Shown: piece by piece, positions 1 through 7,384 of the stretch | Layout: every line of letters begins with the position of its first letter | How positions within the stretch are numbered: the first letter of the stretch is position 1 | DNA from: Andeanibacterium fulvum | Lineage (GTDB): Bacteria > Pseudomonadota > Alphaproteobacteria > Sphingomonadales > Sphingomonadaceae | Assembly: GCF_037154085.1 (NCBI RefSeq) | Contig: NZ_JBANRM010000001.1 | Location: 124,001-188,000, forward strand | DNA: 64,000 bases | Reading direction: 5' to 3' | Notes under the pieces: generated by a model | What the model saw: only the letters and a program-made list of their open reading frames with translations | Databases searched by the model: none | What the model was told of the DNA's origin: nothing | Position numbers and translations under genes: made by a program

Positions 1-2640
1 AGCCTCGCCGGCGACAAGGAAGGCGAGGCACGGATGATGGCGGAAGACGCGCGCCGGGGCCTTGCCGCTCGGCTCGCGCCTTACGAGGACCTCACGGAAG
101 AACAGCGCAAGGTCTATGACGAGCGCCTCGAATTCGAGATCGACGTCATCAACCGCATGGGCTTCGGCGGCTACTTCCTGATCGTTGCCGACTTCATCAA
201 ATGGGCCAAGGAAAACGGCATTCCGGTGGGGCCGGGGCGCGGTTCCGGTGCAGGCTCGCTGGTGGCCTGGGCACTGACGATCACCGATCTCGACCCGATC
301 AAGCTGGGCCTGCTGTTCGAACGCTTCCTGAACCCGGAACGCGTTTCCATGCCCGACTTCGATATCGACTTCTGCGAAACGCGGCGCGGCGAAGTGATCC
401 GCTATGTGCAACAGAAATACGGGCACGATCACGTCGCCCAGATCATCACATTCGGTAAGCTCAAGGCGCGCGCGGTGCTGCGCGATACGGGCCGCATCCT
501 GCAGATGAGCTATGGCCATGTGGACCGGCTGTGCAAGATGGTGCCCAACCATCCCACCGATCCCTGGCCGCTGCCCCGCGCGCTGAACGGTGTGGCCGAG
601 TTCAAGCGCGAGTACGATGCCGATCCGGATGTGAAGCGGCTGATCGATCTGGCGATGCAGCTGGAAGGCTTCCCGCGCAATTCCTCCACCCATGCCGCGG
701 GCGTGGTGATCGGCGACCGGCCGCTGGCGCAATTGGTGCCGCTCTATCGCGATCCGCGTTCGGACATGCCGGTGACGCAGTTCGACATGAAGTTTGTCGA
801 GGATTCCGGGCTGGTGAAGTTCGACTTCCTCGGCCTCAAGACGCTGTCGGTGCTGCGCAAGGCGGTGGACCTGCTCGCTCGGCGCGGGATCGAGGTCAAT
901 CTCGATACGCTGCCGTGGGACGACAAACAGGTTTACGAACTGCTCCAGCGGGGTGACACGGTGGGCGTGTTCCAGCTGGAATCGGAAGGCATGCGGCGCA
1001 CGCTGGCGGCAGTGAAGCCGACCAATTTCGGCGACATCATCGCGCTCGTCTCGCTCTATCGCCCCGGCCCGATGGATAACATCCCGCTGTTCGGGAAGCG
1101 CAAGAATGGCGAGGCGGAAATCGAATATCCGCATCCCAAGCTGGAAGGTATCCTGTCCGAAACCTACGGCATCTTCGTCTATCAGGAACAGGTGATGCAG
1201 GCTGCGCAGATCCTCGCCGGCTACTCGCTCGGCGATGCAGACCTTCTGCGCCGCGCCATGGGCAAGAAGATCCAGGCCGAGATGGACACGCAGCGCGCCC
1301 GCTTCGTGGAAGGGTGCAAGGAGGTCTCCGGCATCGAGAAGGGCAAGGCCAACGAGCTGTTCGACTTGATCGACAAGTTCGCCGGCTATGGCTTCAACAA
1401 GTCCCACGCGGCGGCCTATGCGCTGCTGTCTTACCAGACGGCATGGCTCAAGACCCATTACCCGCATGAATTCTATGCGGCCTCCATGTGCTTCGACATG
1501 CACCAGTCCGAAAAGCTCTCGGTCTTCGTGGACGATATGCGCCGCAACAAGATCGAGGTCGCCGGGCCGGATGTGAACATGTCGGAGGCCGAGTTCTCGG
1601 TCGACCAGACGCATGAGGGGCACGCTGTGCGCTATGCGCTGGCCGGTATCCGCAATGTCGGCGAGAAGGCGATGGATGCGCTGGTGGCGGAGCGGGAGGC
1701 GAACGGGCCCTTCGAGAGCCTGGAAGACCTGTTCCGGCGCATGCCGCCGGGCGCGATGAACCGCCGCCAGCTGGAAGGTCTGGCGGGCGCGGGCGCCTTC
1801 GATTGCCTCGAGCCGAACCGCGCCAAGGTGCTCGCCAATGCGGACATATTGCTGGCCGTGACCGATGCCGCCAATCGCGAGCGCGAGAGCGGGCAGGCCG
1901 GGCTGTTCGGCGGCGGGGATCATCAGGAACAGGCTCTGCGCCTCGTCGATACTCCCGCTTGGCCCAAGGCCGAACAGATGGCCAAGGAGCGGGAGAATTT
2001 CGGCTTCTACTTCGCCGCACACCCGGTGCAGAGCTATCGCGAAGTCGCCTCGGCCAATGGCGCCCGCTCTTTCGCCAGCCTGATGGAAGGCGGCGTGCCG
2101 GGCGGCGGGCGCACCACGGCAGTGATGGCCGCCATGGTGGAAGGCGTGAACCGGGGCCGGACGCGCAAGGGCAACGATTTTGTCCGCGCGGACTTCTCCG
2201 ACAGTTCCGGCCAGTTCAGCGCCGCCTGTTTCGAGGAAAGCCTGGTCGAACCGTTCCAGCGCTGGGCGGCCGATGGCACCTGCGTGCTGCTGACAGTGGA
2301 ACTCGACGCGCCGAGCCCGGACGAGCCGCCCCGCGTCACCGTGCGCGGCGCACGGCCGCTGGCGGAAGTCACCGGCTCCACGCGCATGCAGCTGACAGTG
2401 GAGATCGAGAGCGAGGATGCGCTGCGCCAGCTCGGGCTGGCGTTGCTGCCGGGCAATCCGGGCTGCGGCGAAGTGCTGGCGCGGCTCGATGCCGGGCTGG
2501 AGGCGAGGCCGATGGTCCGCCTCGGCCGCGACTTCGCGCTGGATGGGGAACTGGTGGAACGGCTTTCGAGCATCGAGGGGCTGACGGTCAGCGACTTCCG
2601 GCCGCAGGGCGGGCGGACCAATCTGCGCCTCGTTGCCTAG
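1..2640 (+). CDS. dnaE: DNA polymerase III subunit alpha (3' part, truncated by window edge)
   Basis: Replicative DNA polymerase catalytic subunit. The reading frame is already open at base 1, so the start lies upstream; about 879 residues are visible of a family length near 1,150-1,190. The N-terminal PHP domain is therefore missing from view. The C-family palm motif PDFDIDF is at about residues 117-123 of the fragment and holds two of the three catalytic aspartates. The third is likely in KFDFLGLKTL. GPGRGSGAGSLVAW and the finger motif SLYRPGPMDNIP are also present, followed by the helix-hairpin-helix region and an OB-fold C-terminus. The stop TAG overlaps the stop of the convergent next gene. 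Identity is secure. Confidence 0.97.
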   Translation, partial: SLAGDKEGEARMMAEDARRGLAARLAPYEDLTEEQRKVYDERLEFEIDVINRMGFGGYFLIVADFIKWAKENGIPVGPGRGSGAGSLVAWALTITDLDPIKLGLLFERFLNPERVSMPDFDIDFCETRRGEVIRYVQQKYGHDHVAQIITFGKLKARAVLRDTGRILQMSYGHVDRLCKMVPNHPTDPWPLPRALNGVAEFKREYDADPDVKRLIDLAMQLEGFPRNSSTHAAGVVIGDRPLAQLVPLYRDPRSDMPVTQFDMKFVEDSGLVKFDFLGLKTLSVLRKAVDLLARRGIEVNLDTLPWDDKQVYELLQRGDTVGVFQLESEGMRRTLAAVKPTNFGDIIALVSLYRPGPMDNIPLFGKRKNGEAEIEYPHPKLEGILSETYGIFVYQEQVMQAAQILAGYSLGDADLLRRAMGKKIQAEMDTQRARFVEGCKEVSGIEKGKANELFDLIDKFAGYGFNKSHAAAYALLSYQTAWLKTHYPHEFYAASMCFDMHQSEKLSVFVDDMRRNKIEVAGPDVNMSEAEFSVDQTHEGHAVRYALAGIRNVGEKAMDALVAEREANGPFESLEDLFRRMPPGAMNRRQLEGLAGAGAFDCLEPNRAKVLANADILLAVTDAANRERESGQAGLFGGGDHQEQALRLVDTPAWPKAEQMAKERENFGFYFAAHPVQSYREVASANGARSFASLMEGGVPGGGRTTAVMAAMVEGVNRGRTRKGNDFVRADFSDSSGQFSAACFEESLVEPFQRWAADGTCVLLTVELDAPSPDEPPRVTVRGARPLAEVTGSTRMQLTVEIESEDALRQLGLALLPGNPGCGEVLARLDAGLEARPMVRLGRDFALDGELVERLSSIEGLTVSDFRPQGGRTNLRLVA

Positions 2641-2966
2641 TCGTCGGCCCGATCCTTCCGGAACAGCCCGCTCAGCCTTGCGCTGAGCATCAGGATCGTC
2701 GGCACCATCGCGGTATTCACGAAGTCCTTTGCGCTTTCGCCCCACATCAGGGGGCAGCCGATGGCATATTGATCGTGCAGGTCCAGCGCCTCTCCCGCCA
2801 GTGCCGCCAGCAGCACCAGCAGCCACGGCTTCCACTGCCACGCCTTCCAGCGGAAGATCAGGCAGGCGCCGAAGAAAACCGCCAGCGAAACATAGATATG
2901 CAACGCGTCCTTCGCGAGGCCGGTCATGTCCACAAGGGCAAGTTTGGCCTGCTGAAAGGGGCTCAT
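2637..2966 (-). CDS. Small membrane protein of unknown function
   Basis: A 109-residue protein that I do not recognise as a named family. It has hydrophobic segments at about residues 20-38 (ALHIYVSLAVFFGACLIF) and 46-60 (WLLVLLAALAGEALD), then a third weaker one near AMVPTILMLSARLSGLF, and a basic end. The chosen ATG (2966) begins MSPFQQAKLALVDM. The same frame runs open further upstream, but that stretch is arginine/serine-rich and overlaps the divergent acyl-CoA ligase start, so it was left out. Its stop codon overlaps the dnaE stop tail to tail. Integral membrane location is inferred only from hydrophobicity. Confidence 0.6.
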   Translation of the reverse strand: MSPFQQAKLALVDMTGLAKDALHIYVSLAVFFGACLIFRWKAWQWKPWLLVLLAALAGEALDLHDQYAIGCPLMWGESAKDFVNTAMVPTILMLSARLSGLFRKDRADD

Positions 2967-3036
2967 CGCCTGAGCCTGCCGTCGATTGCCATGGCGTGCA
3001 AGCACAGGCATGAAGGCCTGGGATGAGGAGAGGCCG

Positions 3037-4623
3037 ATGCTGGGCGAAATGCAGGATTGGGTACTGCGAGTCAGCGCGCTGATCGACCATGCGGCGCGCG
3101 AACATGGCGCGCGCGAGATCGTCAGCCGCTGGGCCGATGGCAGCGAGACGCGATCCAGCTGGGCGGGTGTGCGCCACGATGCGATGCGGCTGCGCCAGGC
3201 ACTGGGGCGGCTCGGGCTGGCACGGGGCGAGCGGGTGGCGACGCTGGGCATGAACCATGTGCACCACCTCTCCGCCTTTTACGGGATCACCGGGGCCGGG
3301 CTGGTGCTGCACACGATCAACCCCCGCCTGTTCGACGACCAGCTGGAATATATCGCCAACCATGCCGAGGCGCGGGTACTGTTCCACGATGCCGCCTTCA
3401 CGCCCCTTGTCGAGCGGCTGAAGGACAAGTGGCTGACGATCGAGCGCTATGTCTGCTTCGACGATGGCGACTATGCCGCGCTGCTCGATAGTGAAGACGG
3501 GCAGGGCGAATGGGCCACCGGGCCGGAGCAGGAGCCGTGCCACCTGTGCTACACCAGCGGCACCACCGGCCATCCCAAGGGCGTGCTCTACACGCACCGG
3601 TCCAGCATGTTCCATGCGGTGAGCGCGTTGCAGCCCGCCCTGCTGGCGATCGAGCCGAAATCGGTGATGCTGCCCGTGGTGCCCATGTTCCACGCCGCGG
3701 CCTGGGGCCTGCCATGGTCCTGCGCCGCCGCCGGGGCCAAGGTGGTGATGAGCGCCACCAACGATGCGGCCGGGCTGTGCGAGCTGATGCGGCGCGAGAA
3801 GGTGACGCATTCGGCGGGTGTGCCCACGGTGTGGCTGGCCATGTTCAAGCATCAGGAGGAAACGGGCGAGAGCCTGCCGCACCTGCAGCAGGCGATCATC
3901 GGCGGGGCGGCGGCGCCAAGGGCGATGATCGCGCGGCTGATGGAGGCGGGCATCCGCGTGACTCATGCCTGGGGCATGACCGAGACTTCCCCCATCGGCA
4001 CGACCGGGGCCGAGCCTTCCAACTGGGACGAGCTGAGCTTCGAGGATCAGGTTTCCGCACAGGCGCTGCAGGGCAGGGTGCCCTTCGGCGTGGAGATGCG
4101 CTGTGTCGATCTGGGCGACATGGCCACCGAACTGCCGCGTGACGGCAAGACCGCAGGGGCGCTGCAGGTGCGCGGGCCGTGGGTCGTGAAGCGCTATTTC
4201 CGGGCCGCCCATGATGCCGTGGCGGAGGATCTGTGGTTCGATACGGGCGATGTCGGCATCATCCACCCCGACGGCACGCTGCAACTGACCGACCGGACCA
4301 AGGACGTCATCAAGTCCGGCGGGGAATGGATCAGCTCGGTCGAGCTGGAAAATGCCGCCTTGGGCCATCCTGCCGTGCACGAGGCTGCCGCCATCGGCAT
4401 ACACCACCCGCAATGGGACGAACGGCCGATCCTCGTGGTCGTCCGCAAGCCCGGCCATCAGGTGGATGCGGCGGAAATCCGTGAGTTCCTTTCCGGCAAG
4501 GTCGCCAAATGGTGGCTGCCCGACGCGGTGGAATTCGTGGAGGCGCTGCCCCATGGCGCCACCGGCAAGATCAGCAAGAAGGATTTGCGCGAGCAGTTCC
4601 GGGACTACGTTCTGGCGGGCTAG
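3037..4623 (+). CDS. Long-chain fatty-acid--CoA ligase (AMP-dependent synthetase/ligase)
   Basis: A 528-residue ANL-superfamily acyl-CoA synthetase that would adenylate a carboxylic acid and transfer it to CoA. The ATP/AMP P-loop YTSGTTGHPKG is at residues 172-182, WGMTETSP at 312-319, the TGD and DRTKDVIKSGGEWI hinge region near 400-430, and the catalytic lysine motif PHGATGKISKKDL near the C-terminus. The start MLGEMQDW was chosen because GAGGAG lies at good spacing before this ATG. The open frame extends 17 codons upstream without family resemblance. It resembles the medium/long-chain FadD group; the substrate cannot be told. It appears monocistronic. Confidence 0.9.
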   Translation: MLGEMQDWVLRVSALIDHAAREHGAREIVSRWADGSETRSSWAGVRHDAMRLRQALGRLGLARGERVATLGMNHVHHLSAFYGITGAGLVLHTINPRLFDDQLEYIANHAEARVLFHDAAFTPLVERLKDKWLTIERYVCFDDGDYAALLDSEDGQGEWATGPEQEPCHLCYTSGTTGHPKGVLYTHRSSMFHAVSALQPALLAIEPKSVMLPVVPMFHAAAWGLPWSCAAAGAKVVMSATNDAAGLCELMRREKVTHSAGVPTVWLAMFKHQEETGESLPHLQQAIIGGAAAPRAMIARLMEAGIRVTHAWGMTETSPIGTTGAEPSNWDELSFEDQVSAQALQGRVPFGVEMRCVDLGDMATELPRDGKTAGALQVRGPWVVKRYFRAAHDAVAEDLWFDTGDVGIIHPDGTLQLTDRTKDVIKSGGEWISSVELENAALGHPAVHEAAAIGIHHPQWDERPILVVVRKPGHQVDAAEIREFLSGKVAKWWLPDAVEFVEALPHGATGKISKKDLREQFRDYVLAG

Positions 4624-4727
4624 GCGGCGTGGACAAATTTCAGCGCAAGCTTCCATAGCTGCTTTTCAGAGTTTCGACCTTGAAGCTGGTGTTCCGGATA
4701 CGACAACATTGCGGACAGCCCTACCTC

Positions 4728-4830
4728 CGCTCGTCCTGAGCTTGTCGAAGGACACGCGCCAGCGCTTGCCCAACAAGGGGATATGGGGCTGACGGTTTCC
4801 CGTGTCCTTCGACAAGCTCAGGATGAGCGG
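4728..4830. repeat. Palindromic repeat, CTTGTCGAAGGAC family
   Basis: The left arm, about 4728-4756, contains GTCCTGAGCTTGTCGAAGGA. The right arm, about 4801-4830, contains its near-perfect complement, TCCTTCGACAAGCTCAGGAT. The spacer is about 45 bases. A relative of the same core (GAGCTTGTCGAAGG) occurs at 17658-17735. It would fold into a long hairpin in RNA. This is a REP-like dispersed element type common in sphingomonad genomes. Confidence 0.8.
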
Positions 4831-4869
4831 GCGTGGTGGCTTGGGATAAGGATTCTACTCACTTACCTT

Positions 4870-4939
4870 CGTCATTCCCGCGAAGGCGGGAATCCAGATC
4901 AACGGTTGCCACTGGATTCCCGCCTTCGCGGGAATGACG
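4870..4939. repeat. Palindromic repeat, CGTCATTCCCGCGAAGGCGG family
   Basis: The left arm CGTCATTCCCGCGAAGGCGG begins at 4870 and continues through GAATCCAG. The inverted arm CCGCCTTCGCGGGAATGACG ends at about 4939. The short central spacer is about 15 bases. Each arm also carries its own small stem (CCCGCGAAGGCGGG). No coding potential is seen. Confidence 0.8.
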
Positions 4940-5059
4940 AATTGGGGACTCGCAGTTCTCCACTCCTTTCCTATCATTTAGGCGGCGGGCCGTACTCCCG
5001 GATATCAGACGCTCAATTCAGGTCCGAATTTGTCCAAGCCGCCTAGGCCAGTCTCTTGT

Positions 5060-5137
5060 CGTCATTGCGAGCGTAGCGAAGCAATCCAGGGAGGATCGCG
5101 CTGGGCCATGGATTGCTTCGCTACGCTCGCAATGACG
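5060..5137. repeat. Perfect 29-bp inverted repeat, CGTCATTGCGAGCGTAGCGA family
   Basis: The left arm 5060-5088 (starting CGTCATTGCGAGCGTAGCGA) is the exact reverse complement of 5109-5137, with a 20-base spacer. It lies immediately after the stop of the leftward radical SAM gene and could act as a transcript-end hairpin there. A related element is at 46752-46836. Confidence 0.85.
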
Positions 5138-5142
5138 AGCAG

Positions 5143-6225
5143 TCACCCGAACAGGTCCATCTGCCCGTCCAGTGCGGGCGGGCGGAAAAGATTGCAGTCC
5201 AGTTCGGCATAATCCTGCCTGATCCCGGCGCGTTTCACTGCCAGCCGGAAGCGGTCGCGCAGTAGAGAAGCCCAGGCACCTTCGGGCCGGAAGCGCTTGA
5301 AATATCGGCTATCGTTGTCCTTGCCCCCGCGCATGGAACGCACGATGCCCATCACCTTTTCCGCCCGGTCGGGGAAATGGGTTTCCAGCCATTCGCGGAA
5401 GATCGGCGCGACTTCATGGGGCAGGCGCACCATGATCCAGCTGGCCGAACCCACGCCCGCCTGCGCCGCGCGGGCAAGGATCGCTTCCATGTCGCCATCG
5501 GTGATCGCCGGGATCACTGGCGCGACCGAGACATGAGTGGGCACGCCCGCCTGGGAAAGCCGCGCCAGCGCCGCCAGCCGCTTCTCCGGTGTCGCGGCCC
5601 GTGGCTCCAGCGTGCGGGAAAGGCGCGCATCAAGGCTGGTGACGGAAATCGAAACGGAAATCAGCTGCTTGGCGGCCATCTCTGCCAGAATATCGAGATC
5701 GTGCAGCACCCGGTCGGACTTGGTGGTGATCAGTGCCGGATGCCGTGTTTCCAGGCATATTTCCAGAATCTGCCGGGTGATCCGGTAGCGCGCCTCGATT
5801 GGCTGATAGGGGTCCGTATTGGTCCCCATGGCAATGGGCTGCACCTTGTAGCCCTTGCGCGCCAGTGTCTCCCGCAGCAGCCGCGCCGCGCTGGGCTTGG
5901 CAAACAGCTTCGTTTCGAAATCCAGCCCCGGCGAGAGGTCCAGATAGGCATGGGTCGGCCGGGCAAAGCAATAGGCGCAGCCATGCTCGCAGCCGCGATA
6001 GGCATTTATCGAACGGTCGAAGGGAATGTCGGGCGAGGTGTTGAAGCTCAGGATCGTGCGCGGATGTTCCTCCGTAACCGTGGTGCGCAGCTTGGGCGGT
6101 GGCCCGTCAATCGCCTCCGCTTCGTCCCGCCAGTCGCCATCCGCCTCCCGCGCGGGCAGGTTGAAGCGCCGCGAAAGCACGGAAGACCGGGCACCACGGC
6201 CGCGCGTGGGAGAAGGGGGGGGCAT
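5143..6225 (-). CDS. PA0069-type radical SAM protein
   Basis: A 360-residue radical SAM enzyme of the family usually labelled PA0069, related to the SplB-like group. The cluster-binding motif CEHGCAYC gives C79-x3-C83-x2-C86. It is followed by RPTHAYLDLSPGLDFETK and later TKSDRVLHDLDIL, ISVTSLD and APVIPAITD, all typical of the family. The reaction and substrate are not established for this family. The first about 35 residues are poorly conserved-looking, so an internal start is possible. The gene stands alone, with repeat DNA on both sides. Confidence 0.88.
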   Translation of the reverse strand: MPPPSPTRGRGARSSVLSRRFNLPAREADGDWRDEAEAIDGPPPKLRTTVTEEHPRTILSFNTSPDIPFDRSINAYRGCEHGCAYCFARPTHAYLDLSPGLDFETKLFAKPSAARLLRETLARKGYKVQPIAMGTNTDPYQPIEARYRITRQILEICLETRHPALITTKSDRVLHDLDILAEMAAKQLISVSISVTSLDARLSRTLEPRAATPEKRLAALARLSQAGVPTHVSVAPVIPAITDGDMEAILARAAQAGVGSASWIMVRLPHEVAPIFREWLETHFPDRAEKVMGIVRSMRGGKDNDSRYFKRFRPEGAWASLLRDRFRLAVKRAGIRQDYAELDCNLFRPPALDGQMDLFG

Positions 6226-6291
6226 TGGGTTTGATTAGAACATATGTGGAACATTGGCAAGATGAGGTGGCGGGCTGTCCTGCTGGCCTGG

Positions 6292-6453
6292 CCCCTCTCC
6301 AAGCTCCGCTAGCCCGCTGCGCGGACAAGCTGCGCTATCCTCTCCCACAAGGGGAGAGGAGCAAAGGTGCAATTCCCTCCCTTTTCCTCTCCCCTTGCGG
6401 GAGAGGATACGAAGGCTTGCGAGCTTGCTCGCTAGCCGCAGTTGGAGAGGGGG
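6292..6453. repeat. Nested palindromic repeat (CCTCTCC/GGAGAGG type)
   Basis: The gap 6226-6472 is mostly a nested inverted repeat. The inner arms are about 6336-6360 (CCTCTCCCACAAGGGGAGAG) and 6385-6410 (CCTCTCCCCTTGCGGGAGAG), complementary with one or two mismatches. The outer arms are about 6292-6313 (CCCCTCTCCAAGCTCCGCTA) and 6432-6453, complementary with a few mismatches. It would fold as a cruciform or long hairpin between two leftward genes. Confidence 0.75.
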
Positions 6454-6472
6454 AGCCCAAGCAGGGGCCAAG

Positions 6473-7312
6473 CTAGGCCAGAGGCCCTCCCGCCAGCCCC
6501 GAAGTTGACAAGGTTGACACTGTGCTGAGTAAGGAAGCCGAGCCCCGCAGGCGCCGGGGCGAGGCCGTTTCCGCGCAGGCTGTGGCCACGGCCGCGCTGC
6601 CGCGCGCGAACCATTCGTCCCAGCGGGCGGCGGCCTGCGTCGCGGCCTCTTCGCCGGCAGCCCAGGCGGCATCGTCGCGTTGTTCGAGAGTGTCGTCGCG
6701 ATAATAGCCGTCCCGGCCAATCTCCCCCTCTTCCTCCTCCCATTCCTCTCCGTCGCAGTCGTCCGCGCCGCAGGGCCGGTCGATCGGGGCCCGATAGGCC
6801 TCGCCCCAGGCGAGTTCGCGGGCCTTGGCGATGAAATCCTCGCGGGAAGGCGGCAGCGGATCGTCGGGCGATGTGCAGGGCCTGTCCCCCTCAGCCAGTG
6901 CGGCCAGCAATTCCTGGAACCGGGCCGCGTCGTCTTCGCCCGGGGATTGCTCCACCTGCCGGTCGAGCCGGGCGAGGTGGGCCAGCAGCAGGCGCGTATC
7001 GTATTTGCGCCGCGTGCCGACCATTTCGCCGCGATACCAGATTTCTTCCTCCACCCCGTCCAGCGCGCGGCAGGCAAGTTCGTCCGAACCCGCCTCGCGC
7101 GCCAGCACAAGGGCGGCGGCCCAGCCTCGCGCGAACAGCGCATCGCGCCGCCTCAGGCGATAGGCCGCCTCGGCCGACATGCCCGCCGCCGCACAGGCCC
7201 CGCGCACGGTGCCTTTGGTGGCCAGATGGTCGAGGAATCTGATCTTGAGCGCACCGCTCCACCCGTCCTTGCGGGCAGGCAGGCCAGTGCCGGTGAATTG
7301 CGTGAAGTCCAT
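6473..7312 (-). CDS. Conserved hypothetical protein with N-terminal HTH-like region
   Basis: A 279-residue protein of unknown function. Residues about 20-60 (IRFLDHLATKGTVRGACAAA and the following GMSAEAAYRLRRR) read like a helix-turn-helix of the type found in phage terminase small subunits and in sphingomonad proteins of no known role. The middle is helical and charged. Residues about 175-205 are strongly acidic (EEWEEEEGE), and the C-terminus is alanine-rich and low in complexity. There is no signal peptide or membrane segment. It may be a DNA-binding protein, but no partner genes support a role. Confidence 0.65.
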   Translation of the reverse strand: MDFTQFTGTGLPARKDGWSGALKIRFLDHLATKGTVRGACAAAGMSAEAAYRLRRRDALFARGWAAALVLAREAGSDELACRALDGVEEEIWYRGEMVGTRRKYDTRLLLAHLARLDRQVEQSPGEDDAARFQELLAALAEGDRPCTSPDDPLPPSREDFIAKARELAWGEAYRAPIDRPCGADDCDGEEWEEEEGEIGRDGYYRDDTLEQRDDAAWAAGEEAATQAAARWDEWFARGSAAVATACAETASPRRLRGSASLLSTVSTLSTSGLAGGPLA

Positions 7313-7384
7313 GATCCGCGCCTCCTGATGAGAACAAACAGCGAATCAGGGACTAGTATGCACGGATCGGCGTGTAGGACAGCC

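Larger units (their letters stand above)
4621..5045. repeat. Block bounded by ~20-bp inverted repeats, filling a gene-free gap
   Basis: The gap 4624-5142 has no convincing gene. Its first part is bounded by CTAGGCGGCGTGGACAAATT (4621-4640) and, inverted, AATTTGTCCAAGCCGCCTAG (5026-5045), which match at 19 of 20 positions. The left arm includes the stop codon of the upstream ligase gene. Two further palindromic elements lie inside the block and a third just outside it. It may be a small non-autonomous element or a nested accumulation of repeats. No target-site duplication was evident. Confidence 0.5.

Noticed and set aside
4783..5212. Small open frames of 60-87 residues in the 4.6-5.2 kb gap
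   Set aside because: They are translations of palindromic repeats (for example RHSREGGNPD and RHCERSEAIQGG), a well-known artefact of such elements, without ribosome sites.
6235..7143. 302-residue minus-strand frame overlapping the HTH-like protein gene
   Set aside because: It lies out of frame within the same gene and repeat region and is Arg/Pro-rich; the 6473-7312 frame has the better start and composition.
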